64,000 bases of DNA. Source: DATEDA01 sp963789885. GTDB lineage: Bacteria; Pseudomonadota; Gammaproteobacteria; Burkholderiales; SG8-39. The stretch spans positions 83,153-147,152 of the forward strand of contig CAWBNB010000035.1 in assembly GCA_963789885.1 (NCBI GenBank), given 5' to 3'. Numbering within the stretch: position 1 is the stretch's first letter; each line of letters begins with the position of its first letter. A program made the translations under genes and the position numbers. The notes beneath the pieces are model-generated. The model made no database searches and was not told the origin of the DNA. It worked only from the letters and a program-made list of their open reading frames with translations. Shown piece after piece: positions 53,256-62,128 of the stretch.

Positions 53256-53954
53256 ATGGCGCACAGCTGGCCGAAGCGAACAAAGAAGCGCATCGCCGAA
53301 GGGTTTGATCGCGTACTCCTGTACGAATTTGACGCGCTCGAAGAACACCGCTCGTTTGCAGAAGCATCGCTTGCTCGAGCCATCGGATCGCTTGAGGAAA
53401 GGGTGGCGAAAGAAGTGGCCGCTCTGGACGATGAGCAGCGCGACGCCTACCACGACCACATGTATGACGAGTGCGTCAATGTTAATGAAGTCCTGCCGCG
53501 CATTCAGTGGAACTCGGAGTTCCTCGTCGTCTACTCGACTTTCGAGCACATGCTCAATGAGCTTTGTCGTATCGTGCAGCGACGATCTGCTTTTGACTTA
53601 TCGTTTAGAGATCTGGGCGGCCTTGGAATCGAGCGCGCGAAGAATTACCTTTCGAAGGTTGCAGGAGTTAAGACGCCCTTCGAGAAGCCGAGTTGGCAGC
53701 GCGCAAGATTGCTCGGCGAGATTCGCAACGCAATCGCACACCGCAACGGCGAAGTCGACTGGACTCCGAATGACCAACGATCGTTAGGTGCTCGCCTGAG
53801 CAAGGAACCACATCTGCAACTCAAGAAGCCCATTCCAGAGCAGGAAGACGCACAGTTAGTCCTGAATAGTGAATTTGTCCGCCAATCAATAGCAGAGTTG
53901 CGCGACGTGCTCGTTAAGGTGTGCAACTACGAGCTCTACAACGATGAGAGCTAA
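53256..53954 (+). CDS. Cassette 1 hypothetical protein
   Basis: 232 residues, starts 15 bp inside the cassette. Helical, charged, cytoplasmic; no family recognised with certainty, though the LLGEIRNAIAHRNGEVDW segment resembles HEPN/MAE_28990-type proteins whose RNxxxH motif (RNAIAH here) is an RNase centre. The stop codon TAA lies within the R'' core of attC, typical of compact cassettes. Possible defence or toxin role is inference from the RNxxxH motif. Confidence 0.7.
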   Translation: MAHSWPKRTKKRIAEGFDRVLLYEFDALEEHRSFAEASLARAIGSLEERVAKEVAALDDEQRDAYHDHMYDECVNVNEVLPRIQWNSEFLVVYSTFEHMLNELCRIVQRRSAFDLSFRDLGGLGIERAKNYLSKVAGVKTPFEKPSWQRARLLGEIRNAIAHRNGEVDWTPNDQRSLGARLSKEPHLQLKKPIPEQEDAQLVLNSEFVRQSIAELRDVLVKVCNYELYNDES

Positions 53955-54050
53955 CCACGCGATGGAGCCGACCGCCGCAAGCGGGCTTCGCGCGCTTGCG
54001 GTTCCCTCGGCGGTTCGCACCTCGGCGGCGGCTCATCGCGAACGTTGGGC
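53949..54050 (+). repeat. attC site of cassette 1
   Basis: R'' AGCTAAC (53949-53955) matches the cassette's own 5' core GTTAGCT (53240-53246) as reverse complement. Arms CGCGATG-g-AGCC / GGCT-CATCGCG with one unpaired base; R' GTTGGGC (54044-54050). Confidence 0.88.
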
Positions 54051-54345
54051 GTCATAGACGTATGCTCCAGTGTCATCACAATTACCTTCATCAGGCCGCA
54101 ACGCTTGGGGAACCAGTGACGCGCACGAAAGTAACTGGAAGAGGGCGGGAATGGAGCGGTAGCCGCCGGGGGAGAACACGATGGTTGCGGACATCGGGTG
54201 CGAAGTGGTCTTCGAAATGCCCCGCATACGCGAGATCATCGCGGTATCCCCGAAGCCCGACGCGCACTCTCGTGAAGGCCGAAATCTCTCGGCAATGACA
54301 ATGAAAGTGCGGCTAGACTCGGCCCTGTCAAACGAGGAGATCAAA
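54051..54345 (+). other. Upstream part of cassette 2, no gene called
   Basis: 295 bp before the esterase start. An ATG at 54181 is in frame with the esterase but would put 55 residues before the signal peptide. No convincing separate gene seen; presumably carries the promoter of the esterase. Confidence 0.4.
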
Positions 54346-56148
54346 GTGCGAAAGCTTCTGGGACTTGCTTGCTGCGCCGCGGGGCTGCTGCTCGCATCCA
54401 CTGTGCACGCCGGGCGCGATGACGACGGATGGGATGACGACCGGGGGGATCACGACGGTCGACACCACTCCGACCGGCATCACGACGGCCGGGACGACGT
54501 CGAACGGCATACGCGTTTCGGGCCCATCGTGGGGGTCGATGATTCCGACCGCACCGGCACGTATTTCTGGAAGGGCGTGCCGTTCGCAAAACCTCCGGTC
54601 GGCCACCTGCGCTGGAAGGCGCCCGTCGACCCCGACAGTTGGAAGCGGCCGCGCCCCGCGCAGCAGTTCGGCAACGCATGCGTCCAGTACGGGCGCATCT
54701 ACGGCCCCGGCCTGAACAATCGGTACGACCCCACGATCGGCACGACGCTAAACCAGGCCGTCGCCAGCGAGGACTGCCTCTACCTCAACATCTGGCGCCC
54801 GGCCGACCGGCGCGGCGGACTTCCTGTGATCGTCTTCGTGCATGGCGGAAGCAACGTCTCGGGCTATACCGCCGACCCGATGTACGAGGGCGCCCGGCTC
54901 GCCAGGGTGGCCAATGCGGTGGTGGTGACGGTCAACTACCGGCTCGGCATCTTCGGCTTCATCAGCGTGCCCCAGCTGAAGTCGGGCGCGGACCCGCAGG
55001 AAGATTCGGGCAATTTCGCGCTGCTCGACATCATCAAGGCGCTGCAGTTCATCCGGCGCGACATCGCCAAGTTCGGCGGTAACCCGGCGAACGTGACGCT
55101 GATGGGCCAATCCGCGGGCGCGATCAACGTGTGGGCGTTGCTGACGACGCCGGCCACGGTCCAGGCGCAGCCGCGGCTGTTCCACCGCGCCGTGCCGCTG
55201 AGCGGCGGCATTTCGCTCGCCGCCAACCTGCCGCCGGGGAGCCTGCCGACGCTGAACCCGGCTTCGGTTTACGTGCTTCAGGGCAACCAGCTCCTCATCA
55301 ACCAGCTGATCGCCGACGGCCTTGCGGCGGATGCCGCCGGTGCGCAAGCGTGGATCGCGAGCCATACGGCCGCAGAGGTGGCCGCGTATCTGCGCAGCCG
55401 GACACCCGCCGCGCTGCTCGCCACGCTGCTCACCAAGCTCGCCCCGCTCGGCCTCGGCGGATCGGGACCGATTCCCGACGGCGCGATGCTTCCCACCAAC
55501 CCGGTTGCCGCGATCGGGGCCGGGGAGTACACGCGGGTGCCGATCCTCGCGGGCAACACGCGCGACGAGGGCAAGCTGTTCCCGTCCTTCCTGCCGCTCG
55601 TGGGCGGGACGGGCAACGCGCGGCTGGTCACGGACAAGCAGCTGTTCGACATCCAGTTCGCCTACCAGCCGGACGCGCCGCCTCAGATCGCCATCGAACA
55701 GTGGATTGCGCCAACCTACCTGCCCGTCACGGCACCGGTGACCGGCTTCACCGCGAGGGCGGAGAAGCTCAACCAGATCTTCTTTATCGCAAGCCGGGAC
55801 AACGTGCTCGGCGCGCTGAAATCGCAGCAGGACAAGATCTGGTACTACCGCTTCGACTGGGACCAGGAGCCGGCCCCGTTCAACGACATCTACGGCGCCG
55901 CGCATGTGTTCGACCTGCCGTTCGTGTTCGGCAACTTCGGGCCGTCGCTCTTCGCGAACGTCGCGTTCTCGAGCGCGAACCGGCCTGGTCGCATGGCGCT
56001 GTCGAGGGCGATGATGCGCAGCCTCGCCGCCTTCGCGCGGCACGGGGACCCGAACGTGCCGGCCGTCCTCGGAACGACCTGGCCCACATGGCCGTCGACG
56101 CTGGTGTTCGACGCCACGCCGACTGAGGCGATGATTTCAGTGCAATAG
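54346..56148 (+). CDS. Secreted type-B carboxylesterase
   Basis: 600 residues from GTG 54346, preceded by GAGGAG. Signal peptide VRKLLGLACCAAGLLLASTVHA, then an unusual His/Asp-rich segment (DDDGWDDDRGDHDGRHHSDRHHDGRDD region, ~22-50) likely to bind metal. Carboxylesterase-B motifs: YFWKGVPFAKPPVG, SEDCLYLNIWRP, nucleophile LMGQSAGA, acid in NTRDEGKLF and His in DIYGAAHVFDLPFVFG. Extracellular or periplasmic ester hydrolysis. At 1.8 kb it is long for a cassette gene and shares cassette 2 with a second gene, so it may be a later insertion. Confidence 0.88.
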   Translation: MRKLLGLACCAAGLLLASTVHAGRDDDGWDDDRGDHDGRHHSDRHHDGRDDVERHTRFGPIVGVDDSDRTGTYFWKGVPFAKPPVGHLRWKAPVDPDSWKRPRPAQQFGNACVQYGRIYGPGLNNRYDPTIGTTLNQAVASEDCLYLNIWRPADRRGGLPVIVFVHGGSNVSGYTADPMYEGARLARVANAVVVTVNYRLGIFGFISVPQLKSGADPQEDSGNFALLDIIKALQFIRRDIAKFGGNPANVTLMGQSAGAINVWALLTTPATVQAQPRLFHRAVPLSGGISLAANLPPGSLPTLNPASVYVLQGNQLLINQLIADGLAADAAGAQAWIASHTAAEVAAYLRSRTPAALLATLLTKLAPLGLGGSGPIPDGAMLPTNPVAAIGAGEYTRVPILAGNTRDEGKLFPSFLPLVGGTGNARLVTDKQLFDIQFAYQPDAPPQIAIEQWIAPTYLPVTAPVTGFTARAEKLNQIFFIASRDNVLGALKSQQDKIWYYRFDWDQEPAPFNDIYGAAHVFDLPFVFGNFGPSLFANVAFSSANRPGRMALSRAMMRSLAAFARHGDPNVPAVLGTTWPTWPSTLVFDATPTEAMISVQ

Positions 56149-56162
56149 GCTGCTGAAAACGC

Positions 56163-56198
56163 GCCGGCGGAGGTCGGAGCGCTCTCCGAGCCGCCGGC
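56163..56198 (+). terminator. Palindrome after esterase gene
   Basis: GCCGGCGG ... CCGCCGGC with inner GGTCGGAG/TCTCCGA pairing, 14 bp after the stop. No T-run follows, so terminator function is only likely. Confidence 0.5.
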
Positions 56199-56427
56199 GT
56201 CCGCGCGTCGCCTGCGCGCCGATTCCCGTGAGTGCTCGGCTGCTTCTGCCCCAGTCATGCGGTATTCGCCCGGAGGGGATAAAGGTGGAGGGCAGCCTAG
56301 AATTGCGCGAGGTGGATCCGGACGGGCGTTCTGGGTACTTCAATCCTGGCGTTAAACTAGTGAAGCGCTGCGCGCGAAGAAAATGGTACCCGAGGGTGCC
56401 GTGTGTCATTGTTCGCTGTGAGAGCTG

Positions 56428-56773
56428 TTGCCAAGCGCCCCCGGTCAGGCACCGAGCGCAAAGATCACCGGGCTCTACTCGAACATGCGCGCCGGCGCCG
56501 AGGATGTGTCTGGCATCGATGTCTTTCTCGTTCGCGACGAAGGTGGCTACTTCGCGACGGTCCAGTGTGGCCAGGGCGTCCCCTGGGAAACCAGTGCTAG
56601 TGCCAGCGCTGGCGTCGGCCCGCCTCGTCGAATTTCAGTTGCCTGCTGAGGGTGGGGCTCCCTGCCCGGCCGCGAAGTTCCGCGGTGAGTTTCGCGACGG
56701 TGGTCTCAAAGACGCGTTCGAAGGTAGCGATTGGCCTGGTTTTCTCCGTCGCGCGCGGAGTTACTGGCAATGA
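56428..56773 (+). pseudogene. Cassette-type small protein, frameshifted
   Basis: Readable pieces: KITGLYSNMRAGAEDVSGIDVFLVRDEGGYFATVQCGQGVPWE region (56465-56590) in one frame, then PVLVPALASARLVEFQLPAEGG and SDWPGFLRRARSYWQ in another to the TGA at 56771. The order and the SYWQ end resemble a recurrent integron-cassette protein family (from memory). One break near 56590 and an unclear start (TTG 56428) mean it is either pseudogenised or affected by an indel. The stop abuts R'' of attC 2. Confidence 0.6.
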
Positions 56774-56774
56774 C

Positions 56775-56870
56775 GCCCAACCACACGTTCCAGCGGACCG
56801 CCCGCCAGCGTCGCTGGCGGGTGCCCTCGCGGCTTCGCCGCTCGGCGGCCGCTCAACGTGGCCGTTGGGC
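56775..56870 (+). repeat. attC site of cassette 2
   Basis: R'' GCCCAAC (56775-56781) is the exact complement of the 5' core GTTGGGC at 54044; R' GTTGGGC (56864-56870). Arms CCAC..GTT..AGCGG / CCGCT-CAACGTGG. Confidence 0.88.
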
Positions 56871-56875
56871 ATAAC

Positions 56876-57115
56876 GTGAAGAACCACGACGGATCCACGG
56901 TACAGCTCGGTGATGTTGTGACCGTGCCAGTTCCATCCGGTACGGCGAAGGCGCGCGTGGTAATGCTCGGTGAGACCTACGAGCACCTCGATATTGATAC
57001 TAAAGTTTGTCGAATGGGTCAAACGAGAGAAGGTACTGGAGCCTGCTTCGGTAGTGATTGAGTGGCTTGGGGACAATCCGTTTGCGCACAATGATCCGCG
57101 CTATGCCATGCGAAG
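56876..57115 (+). pseudogene. Cassette 3 gene, frameshifted and cut short
   Basis: Begins GTG 56876, 12 bp into the cassette: VKNHDGSTVQLGDVVTVPVP, KARVVMLGETYEHLDID, then after a one-base slip near 57003 FVEWVKREKVLEPASVVIEWLGDNPFAHNDPRYA. This is a known type of cassette protein by my recollection (EWxGxNPFAHNDPxYA). Homology stops at ~57115, where the sequence turns into a DUF1214 fragment, so the C-terminus has been replaced. Confidence 0.6.
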
Positions 57116-57502
57116 CCGGAAACCGGCTCTGCCTACCCCGCCGTGTTCCGCGATTCGACCGGTGCTTACCTCGACGGAGGCAGCACGTACTCGGTGACCC
57201 TCCCGGGACCTATCCCCGCGAAGGATTTCTGGTCCTTCACCGTGTATGACAACCAGACCCGCTCGCTGCTTCCTACTGGCCAGAAGCTGGCCGGTCTGGG
57301 CAGCGAGGTGCCGGGACTTCAGTTGAATAGAGACGGCGGAGTGACGGTATGGTTCGGACCCAAGCCGCCCGCGGGTCAGGAAAAGAACTGGCTGCAAACG
57401 ATGCCCGGCAAGGGCTACAACGTCCTCCTACGGCTGTACGGCCCGCTAGAGCCTTGGTTCAACAAGACGTGGCGACCCGGGGACTTCGAACTGCAGAAAT
57501 GA
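57116..57502 (+). pseudogene. C-terminal fragment of a DUF1254/DUF1214 protein
   Basis: About 125 residues: AVFRDSTGAYLDGGSTYSVTLPGPIPAKDFWSFTVYDNQTRS region, GGVTVWFGPKPPAGQEKNWLQT and YGPLEPWFNKTWRPGDFEL, the usual C-terminus of DUF1254-DUF1214 proteins, which are ~450 residues. The N-terminal two thirds are missing. The fragment starts precisely where the cassette 3 gene ends, marking an illegitimate junction. Confidence 0.75.
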
Positions 57503-57629
57503 CCTCCCCAGGGCGGAGAAAGCGGGGCGCGCCGGTCACGTCAGCAGGAATAGCCGGCTTACCCCGCTCAATGTCCGCTACGGGTCCAGACTGTGTGCGC
57601 CTCAGGCGCAGGGCCGCTTCGTCGCCACG

Positions 57630-58511
57630 CTACATCGCCGGCGGGTGACCCTTCACGCACCAAGCGCGCGCTTTGAGCGTGAACGGGCCGTCCTTGCCGT
57701 CCGTCAGCAGGCGGGCGCGCATGCGTTCTTCAAGCCGCTGGCGCTGCGGCTCCGGCAGCGCGGTGACGTAGGCGCCACCCGGGCCGGCGCCCTTGAGGAA
57801 CGGCTCCCAGTAATCGTGGAACGAGGAGTAGCGCTGATCGATGGTCAGCGCCTTTTCCTCGACGTCCACGAGTCCGGCCTTTCGCCACAGCTCGCCGAGC
57901 TGCCCCTGGCGCGAGAGCTTCATGTGCCGCTCGTCCTTCGCCGCCATCGTGGGGTCGAGCGCTACGACCTCGTCCCAGAAGTAACGCAGCATCTGCATGC
58001 CTGCGTCGTAGTCCCAGACGCACGCGGTCACGGTCCCGCCGGGTCGAGTCACTCGCCGCATCTCGAGCGCCGCCTTCTCGGCGTCGGGAACGAAATTGAT
58101 GACGAGCAGCGCCATGGCGGCGTCGAACGAGCCGTCCGCGAACTTTAGCGCCTGCGCATCACCGACTTCGAAGCGCTCGCGCGGCCCCGCGTCTTTCTGT
58201 GCGTACGCAATAAAGCCCGCCGAGCGGTCGATGCCCACCACCTGCACGCCGGGGCCCGACTTTACGAGCGCGGTGGCGAGGGCGCCGGTGCCGGTGCCGA
58301 CGTCGAGCACGCGCTCGCCGTCCTTCACGCCGGCGAAGGCGATGAGCTCGGGCGCGAGTATGCGGCTCCAACGGCCCATGAAGCGCTCGTAGCCCGCGCC
58401 GGCCGAGAACATCTTCGCTTCGCTTTCCGACAAGCCCTGCGCGGCGCTGCCTTCGGCAATTACCGCGAGCGCCACCGGAAACAGCAGCATACGTCGCCAG
58501 TCGTTCTGCAT
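57630..58511 (-). CDS. Class I SAM-dependent methyltransferase with an N-terminal hydrophobic segment
   Basis: 293 residues from ATG 58511. Motif I VLDVGTGTGALATAL (~68-82), VVGIDRSAGFIAYA, GDAQALKFADGSFDAA (motif II-like) and RVTRPGGTVTACVWDY (motif III). UbiE/MenG-like fold. The N-terminus (RRMLLFPVALAVIAEGSAAQG) looks like a signal peptide or membrane anchor, odd for a SAM enzyme. Divergent from the ATPase regulator at 58628 (116 bp between starts), which may control it. Confidence 0.8.
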   Translation of the reverse strand: MQNDWRRMLLFPVALAVIAEGSAAQGLSESEAKMFSAGAGYERFMGRWSRILAPELIAFAGVKDGERVLDVGTGTGALATALVKSGPGVQVVGIDRSAGFIAYAQKDAGPRERFEVGDAQALKFADGSFDAAMALLVINFVPDAEKAALEMRRVTRPGGTVTACVWDYDAGMQMLRYFWDEVVALDPTMAAKDERHMKLSRQGQLGELWRKAGLVDVEEKALTIDQRYSSFHDYWEPFLKGAGPGGAYVTALPEPQRQRLEERMRARLLTDGKDGPFTLKARAWCVKGHPPAM

Positions 58512-58627
58512 GGTTCGCTCCAGCTTGAGAGAGGTGGCATGACCATAACAACCGCCCGCCCGCAAGTCATGGGCAAATCATGGGCGAATGGCGGGAGGCC
58601 CATGCTAGGCTTGCAGCGAGGATTGCC

Positions 58628-61426
58628 ATGCTGGATCAGGCGATTACCTTCGGGCCGTTCCGATTGGATCCGCGCGCCGGCCTGACGCGCGGCGAGCAGG
58701 CGGTGCGCCTTACGCCGAAGGCCTTCTCCCTGCTCTGCTTCCTTGCGGGGGAGCGGGGTCGCGTGGTCGGCAAGGAAGAGCTTTTCCGCGCGGTGTGGCG
58801 CGGCGCCGCGGTCGGCGATGCCGCCCTCGTCACGTGCGTACAGGAGCTGCGGCGCGCGCTGCGCGACAAGGCGGGCAGCCCGCGCTACATCGAGACGCTC
58901 CATCGCCGCGGGTACCGGTTCATCGGCGAGCCGGAAGCCGCGACGCCGCCGGCGGAGCTCCCGGGATTCGCCGCGGCGGATGGCACGCTCATCGTCGGAC
59001 GCCAGCGCGAGCTGGCCGAGCTCGAGACGGCGCTCGATGCGGTGCGCGCGGGAACGCGTCAGGTGGCCCTCGTCGCCGGCGAGGCCGGCATCGGCAAGAC
59101 CACGCTCGTGCGCGCCTTCCTCTCGCACGCGGCCGTGCAGGCGCCGCTGCGGCTCGCGTGGGGTCAATCGGCGGAGCACTACGGGACGAGCGAGGCCTAC
59201 CACCCGATCCTCGACGCGCTCGTGCGCGGGTGCCGCGCGCGCGACGGCGGCGCGCTCCTCAAGGCGCTGGAGCGCCACGCGCCGCTCTGGCTGGCGCAGA
59301 TGCCGTCGCTCATTTCGCCATCGCGCCTGCGCGCGGTGCAGCGGCGCATCGCCGGAGCGACGTCCGAGCGGATGCAGCGCGAGCTCACCGACGCACTCGA
59401 GGCCACGGCGGCCGATGCTCCCGTCGCGCTGTGGCTGGAAGACCTGCATTGGGCGGACGCGGCGACCATCGACTGGCTCGCCGCCTTCGCTCGCCGCCCC
59501 GAGGCTACGCGCGTGCTCGTGCTCGGCACGTACCGGCCGGCCGAGGCGCGCGTGGAGCGCCATCCGCTCCACGCGTTGCGTGACGAGCTCGCGCGCCAGG
59601 GCCGCTGCCGCACGCTCGGGCTCGGCCCGCTCAGCGCCGGGGCGGTGGCGGAGTACGTCGTGGCGCGCTTTCCGCCGCGCGTGGGCGAGACCGAACGCCT
59701 TTCGCGGCTCGCGCGTGAGGTGCACGGGCGGACCGAGGGCAGTCCGCTCTTCATGGTGGGCGTCCTCGGCGAGCTGGTAGACCGGGGCTATCTGCGTCGT
59801 GATGGGGCGGACTGGTCGGTGGCGCAGCAGGCGACGGGCGAGGACCTCGACATTCCCGAATTCCTCCGCCAGGTCATCGACCGGCAGATCGACCGCCTGT
59901 CCGTGCCGGCGCTACGCCTGCTCGAGGCAGCAAGCCTGGCCGGCCTCCACTTCGACGCCGCGGTGCTCGCCGCGGCGCTGGAGCGGCCGATCGCCGAGGT
60001 GGAGGACGCCTGCGGGGAAATTGCCCGCGACCACGCGCTGATCGTCGAGGCGGGGCGCGCGGAATGGCCCGACGGCACGCTGGCGACCCGCTTCGGCTTT
60101 GCGCACGCCTTGTACCGCGAAGCGCTTGCCGCGAAGCTTTCCGCGGCGCGCGGCGCGCAGATCCATCGCCGCATCGCCCAACGCCTGGCAGGCGCTTTTC
60201 TCGAGCGCGCCGACGAAGTCGCGGGGCAGGTCGCCATGCACTTCGAGCGCGGCAGGGACCTCGCGAGCGCGGTGGCCTGGCTGCGCCGTGCCGGCGCTGC
60301 TGCGCAGCGCCGCCACGCGGTGCGCGAAGCCGCCGCGCATTTCGAGCACGCGCTGGCGCTGCTCGCGAACCTGCCGCCCGGCCGGGCGCGCGACGAGCTG
60401 GAGGTCGAGCTGCGTTTCGCGCTGTGTGAGCCGCTCATCGCCGCGCACGGGATGGGGTCCGAGCGCGTGGAAGCGTGCGCGCAGCAGGCGCTTGCGGCAT
60501 GCGCCGCCCTGGGCGACCGGCGCGGCCAGTTCGCCGCCCACCGGATTGTGTGGAACAACAGCCTGATGCGCCATCCCGTGCCGGCGTCCCTCGGCCATGC
60601 GCGCGAGCTCATGGAGGAGGCGCATGCAACGCAGGGTCATGTCGAGCTCGCGCTCGCCCATCGAGCGCTCGGCTGCAGCCTGATCTACGCGGGCGAGCAC
60701 GCCGAGGCCGCGTGCCTGCTCGAGCGCGGCGCAGCGCTGGCAGACCGGGCGGCGGACGAAGAATTCGAGCGCTTCGGCGAGCACCCGGGCATGGTGTGCC
60801 GCGTTTTCGGCGCCTGGCCGAGGGCCTTCATGGGCCACGCCGACGAAGCCCTGCGACTTTCCGACGAAGGCATGGCGCACGCGCGGCGGCGGCGCGACCC
60901 TCACGGCCTCGCCTTCGCGCTTGTCACCGTTGGGCTGGTCGACCTCTTCCACCGCGACGTGCGGCGGGCGGATGCCGCCGCCCGCGAAGTCCAGGCACTC
61001 TCGGAGCAGTACAACTTCGCGCAGTGGGTCGCCTTTGCGCACGAGATCCGCGGCTGGGTCGCTTTCCAGAACGGCGACCGGGAGGGCGGCATCGAGCTCA
61101 TGCGGCAGGCGCTCGCGCGCCTGCATGCAACCGGCGCGCGCACGCACAGCAGCCGCGTGCTCGCCAACCTCGCGGAGAGCTGCTTTGCGGCCGGCCGCGT
61201 CGCCGAAGCGCGCGGCCATCTGGATGCCGCATTTGCGCACCGCATGAACAACGGCGAGCAGTATTACGCTGCCGAGCTCTGCCGTCTGAAGGCGCTCATC
61301 CTGCGCGCCGAAGGCGCGCCGCCGCAGGAGGTGCGGGCCGCGCTTGACGAGGCAATCACCATAGCGCGGGGGCAACAGGCGCTCCTCTTCGAGGAGCGCG
61401 CTGCGCGAACGCTTGCCGGCGAGTAG
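58628..61426 (+). CDS. Large transcriptional regulator: OmpR-type winged helix, AAA ATPase, TPR-like region
   Basis: 932 residues. Winged-helix DNA-binding domain of the Trans_reg_C type (~5-100; LTPKAFSLLCFLAGERGRVVGKEELFRAVW and YIETLHRRGYRFIGEP), AAA-16-like ATPase (~118-400; Walker A GEAGIGKTTL, LWLEDLHWAD as Walker B) and a helical C-terminal half resembling TPR repeats. CadC/adenylate-cyclase-associated type regulators share this layout. Divergent from the methyltransferase gene. Confidence 0.87.
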   Translation: MLDQAITFGPFRLDPRAGLTRGEQAVRLTPKAFSLLCFLAGERGRVVGKEELFRAVWRGAAVGDAALVTCVQELRRALRDKAGSPRYIETLHRRGYRFIGEPEAATPPAELPGFAAADGTLIVGRQRELAELETALDAVRAGTRQVALVAGEAGIGKTTLVRAFLSHAAVQAPLRLAWGQSAEHYGTSEAYHPILDALVRGCRARDGGALLKALERHAPLWLAQMPSLISPSRLRAVQRRIAGATSERMQRELTDALEATAADAPVALWLEDLHWADAATIDWLAAFARRPEATRVLVLGTYRPAEARVERHPLHALRDELARQGRCRTLGLGPLSAGAVAEYVVARFPPRVGETERLSRLAREVHGRTEGSPLFMVGVLGELVDRGYLRRDGADWSVAQQATGEDLDIPEFLRQVIDRQIDRLSVPALRLLEAASLAGLHFDAAVLAAALERPIAEVEDACGEIARDHALIVEAGRAEWPDGTLATRFGFAHALYREALAAKLSAARGAQIHRRIAQRLAGAFLERADEVAGQVAMHFERGRDLASAVAWLRRAGAAAQRRHAVREAAAHFEHALALLANLPPGRARDELEVELRFALCEPLIAAHGMGSERVEACAQQALAACAALGDRRGQFAAHRIVWNNSLMRHPVPASLGHARELMEEAHATQGHVELALAHRALGCSLIYAGEHAEAACLLERGAALADRAADEEFERFGEHPGMVCRVFGAWPRAFMGHADEALRLSDEGMAHARRRRDPHGLAFALVTVGLVDLFHRDVRRADAAAREVQALSEQYNFAQWVAFAHEIRGWVAFQNGDREGGIELMRQALARLHATGARTHSSRVLANLAESCFAAGRVAEARGHLDAAFAHRMNNGEQYYAAELCRLKALILRAEGAPPQEVRAALDEAITIARGQQALLFEERAARTLAGE

Positions 61427-61429
61427 GTG

Positions 61430-61479
61430 CTACCCTCGTCGCTTCGCTCCTCGGCGGCCGGTTAGCGTGGAGGTTCGGC
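61430..61479 (+). repeat. attC 3' half, partner half missing
   Basis: CCCTCGTCGCTTCGCTCCTCGG (here only described as 61434-61455) matches the loop and 3' arm of the attC at 62846-62941; R' core GTTCGGC at 61473-61479. No R'' GCCCAAC precedes it, so the 5' half was lost with the insertion upstream. Confidence 0.65.
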
Positions 61480-61519
61480 CCCCTGAACCACGTGCCTGAC
61501 TCGTGAAGGAGTGATCTCC

Positions 61520-62119
61520 ATGACCCGCGAGCTCGACTTCTTCTTCTATATCGGAAGCACCTACACGTACCTGGCGGTCAACCGAGTTGAGGCAATCGCA
61601 ACGCGAGAAAGAGTGTCTCTTCGCTGGCGACCATTCCACGTGCGCGCCATCATGATCGAGCAGAACAATCGCCCGTTCGTCGGAAAGCCAGTGAAGCTAC
61701 AGTACATGTGGCGCGACGTGGAGAGACGTGCCAACCGCTACGGCATCCCCTTCAAGTCGATCCCCGATTACCTGGTGGATCCGGAGGGACTTGCCAACCG
61801 CGTCGCCGTCGTTGCTTCGCTCGAAGGTTGGTGCCCCGAGTACACCAAGGCAACGTATCGCGCGTGGTTTCTCGAGAACAAAGCTCCCGGCGACGTGCAG
61901 CACGTTCGATCGGTCTTGTCGCAGCTTGGGAAGGATCCGGATTCGACCATTGCGCGGGCCAACGGTCAGGAGATTCGAGCCCGATACGATGCCGAGACCG
62001 AACACGCAAAAGAGCTCGGCATCTTTGGTTCGCCGACGTTCATGTGGGGTCCCGAGATCTTCTGGGGCGACGATCGATTTGAGGATGCGATCGATTGGAC
62101 CAAGGCCCACACGGGTTGA
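61520..62119 (+). CDS. Cassette 4: DsbA-family/HCCA isomerase-like protein
   Basis: 199 residues. AAGGAG precedes ATG 61520 by eight bases. Thioredoxin-fold kappa-GST/2-hydroxychromene-2-carboxylate isomerase family: LDFFFYIGSTYTYLAVNRVEAIA at the N-terminus, with Ser in place of the DsbA Cys, and LGIFGSPTFMWGPEIFWGDDRFED at the C-terminus. Glutathione-dependent isomerase or transferase. Ends 9 bp before R'' of its attC. Confidence 0.83.
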   Translation: MTRELDFFFYIGSTYTYLAVNRVEAIATRERVSLRWRPFHVRAIMIEQNNRPFVGKPVKLQYMWRDVERRANRYGIPFKSIPDYLVDPEGLANRVAVVASLEGWCPEYTKATYRAWFLENKAPGDVQHVRSVLSQLGKDPDSTIARANGQEIRARYDAETEHAKELGIFGSPTFMWGPEIFWGDDRFEDAIDWTKAHTG

Positions 62120-62128
62120 ACACACGGT

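Larger units (their letters stand above)
57115..61430. mobile_element. Inferred insertion inside cassette 3
   Basis: Left edge: truncated cassette gene joined to a truncated DUF1214 gene. Right edge: the regulator gene stop (61426) is followed directly by the 3' half of an attC (61430-61479) whose 5' half is missing. Content (methyltransferase and ATPase regulator) is more GC-rich than the neighbouring cassettes. No transposase or terminal inverted repeat was found. Confidence 0.5.

Noticed and set aside
60176..60182. GCCCAAC inside the ATPase regulator as the missing R'' of cassette 3
   Set aside because: It lies in a well-conserved coding region with no paired arms before the half attC at 61430.
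57115..61430. Insertion sequence or transposon carrying the methyltransferase and regulator
   Set aside because: No transposase gene, terminal inverted repeats or target-site duplication seen; only the broken junctions support an insertion.
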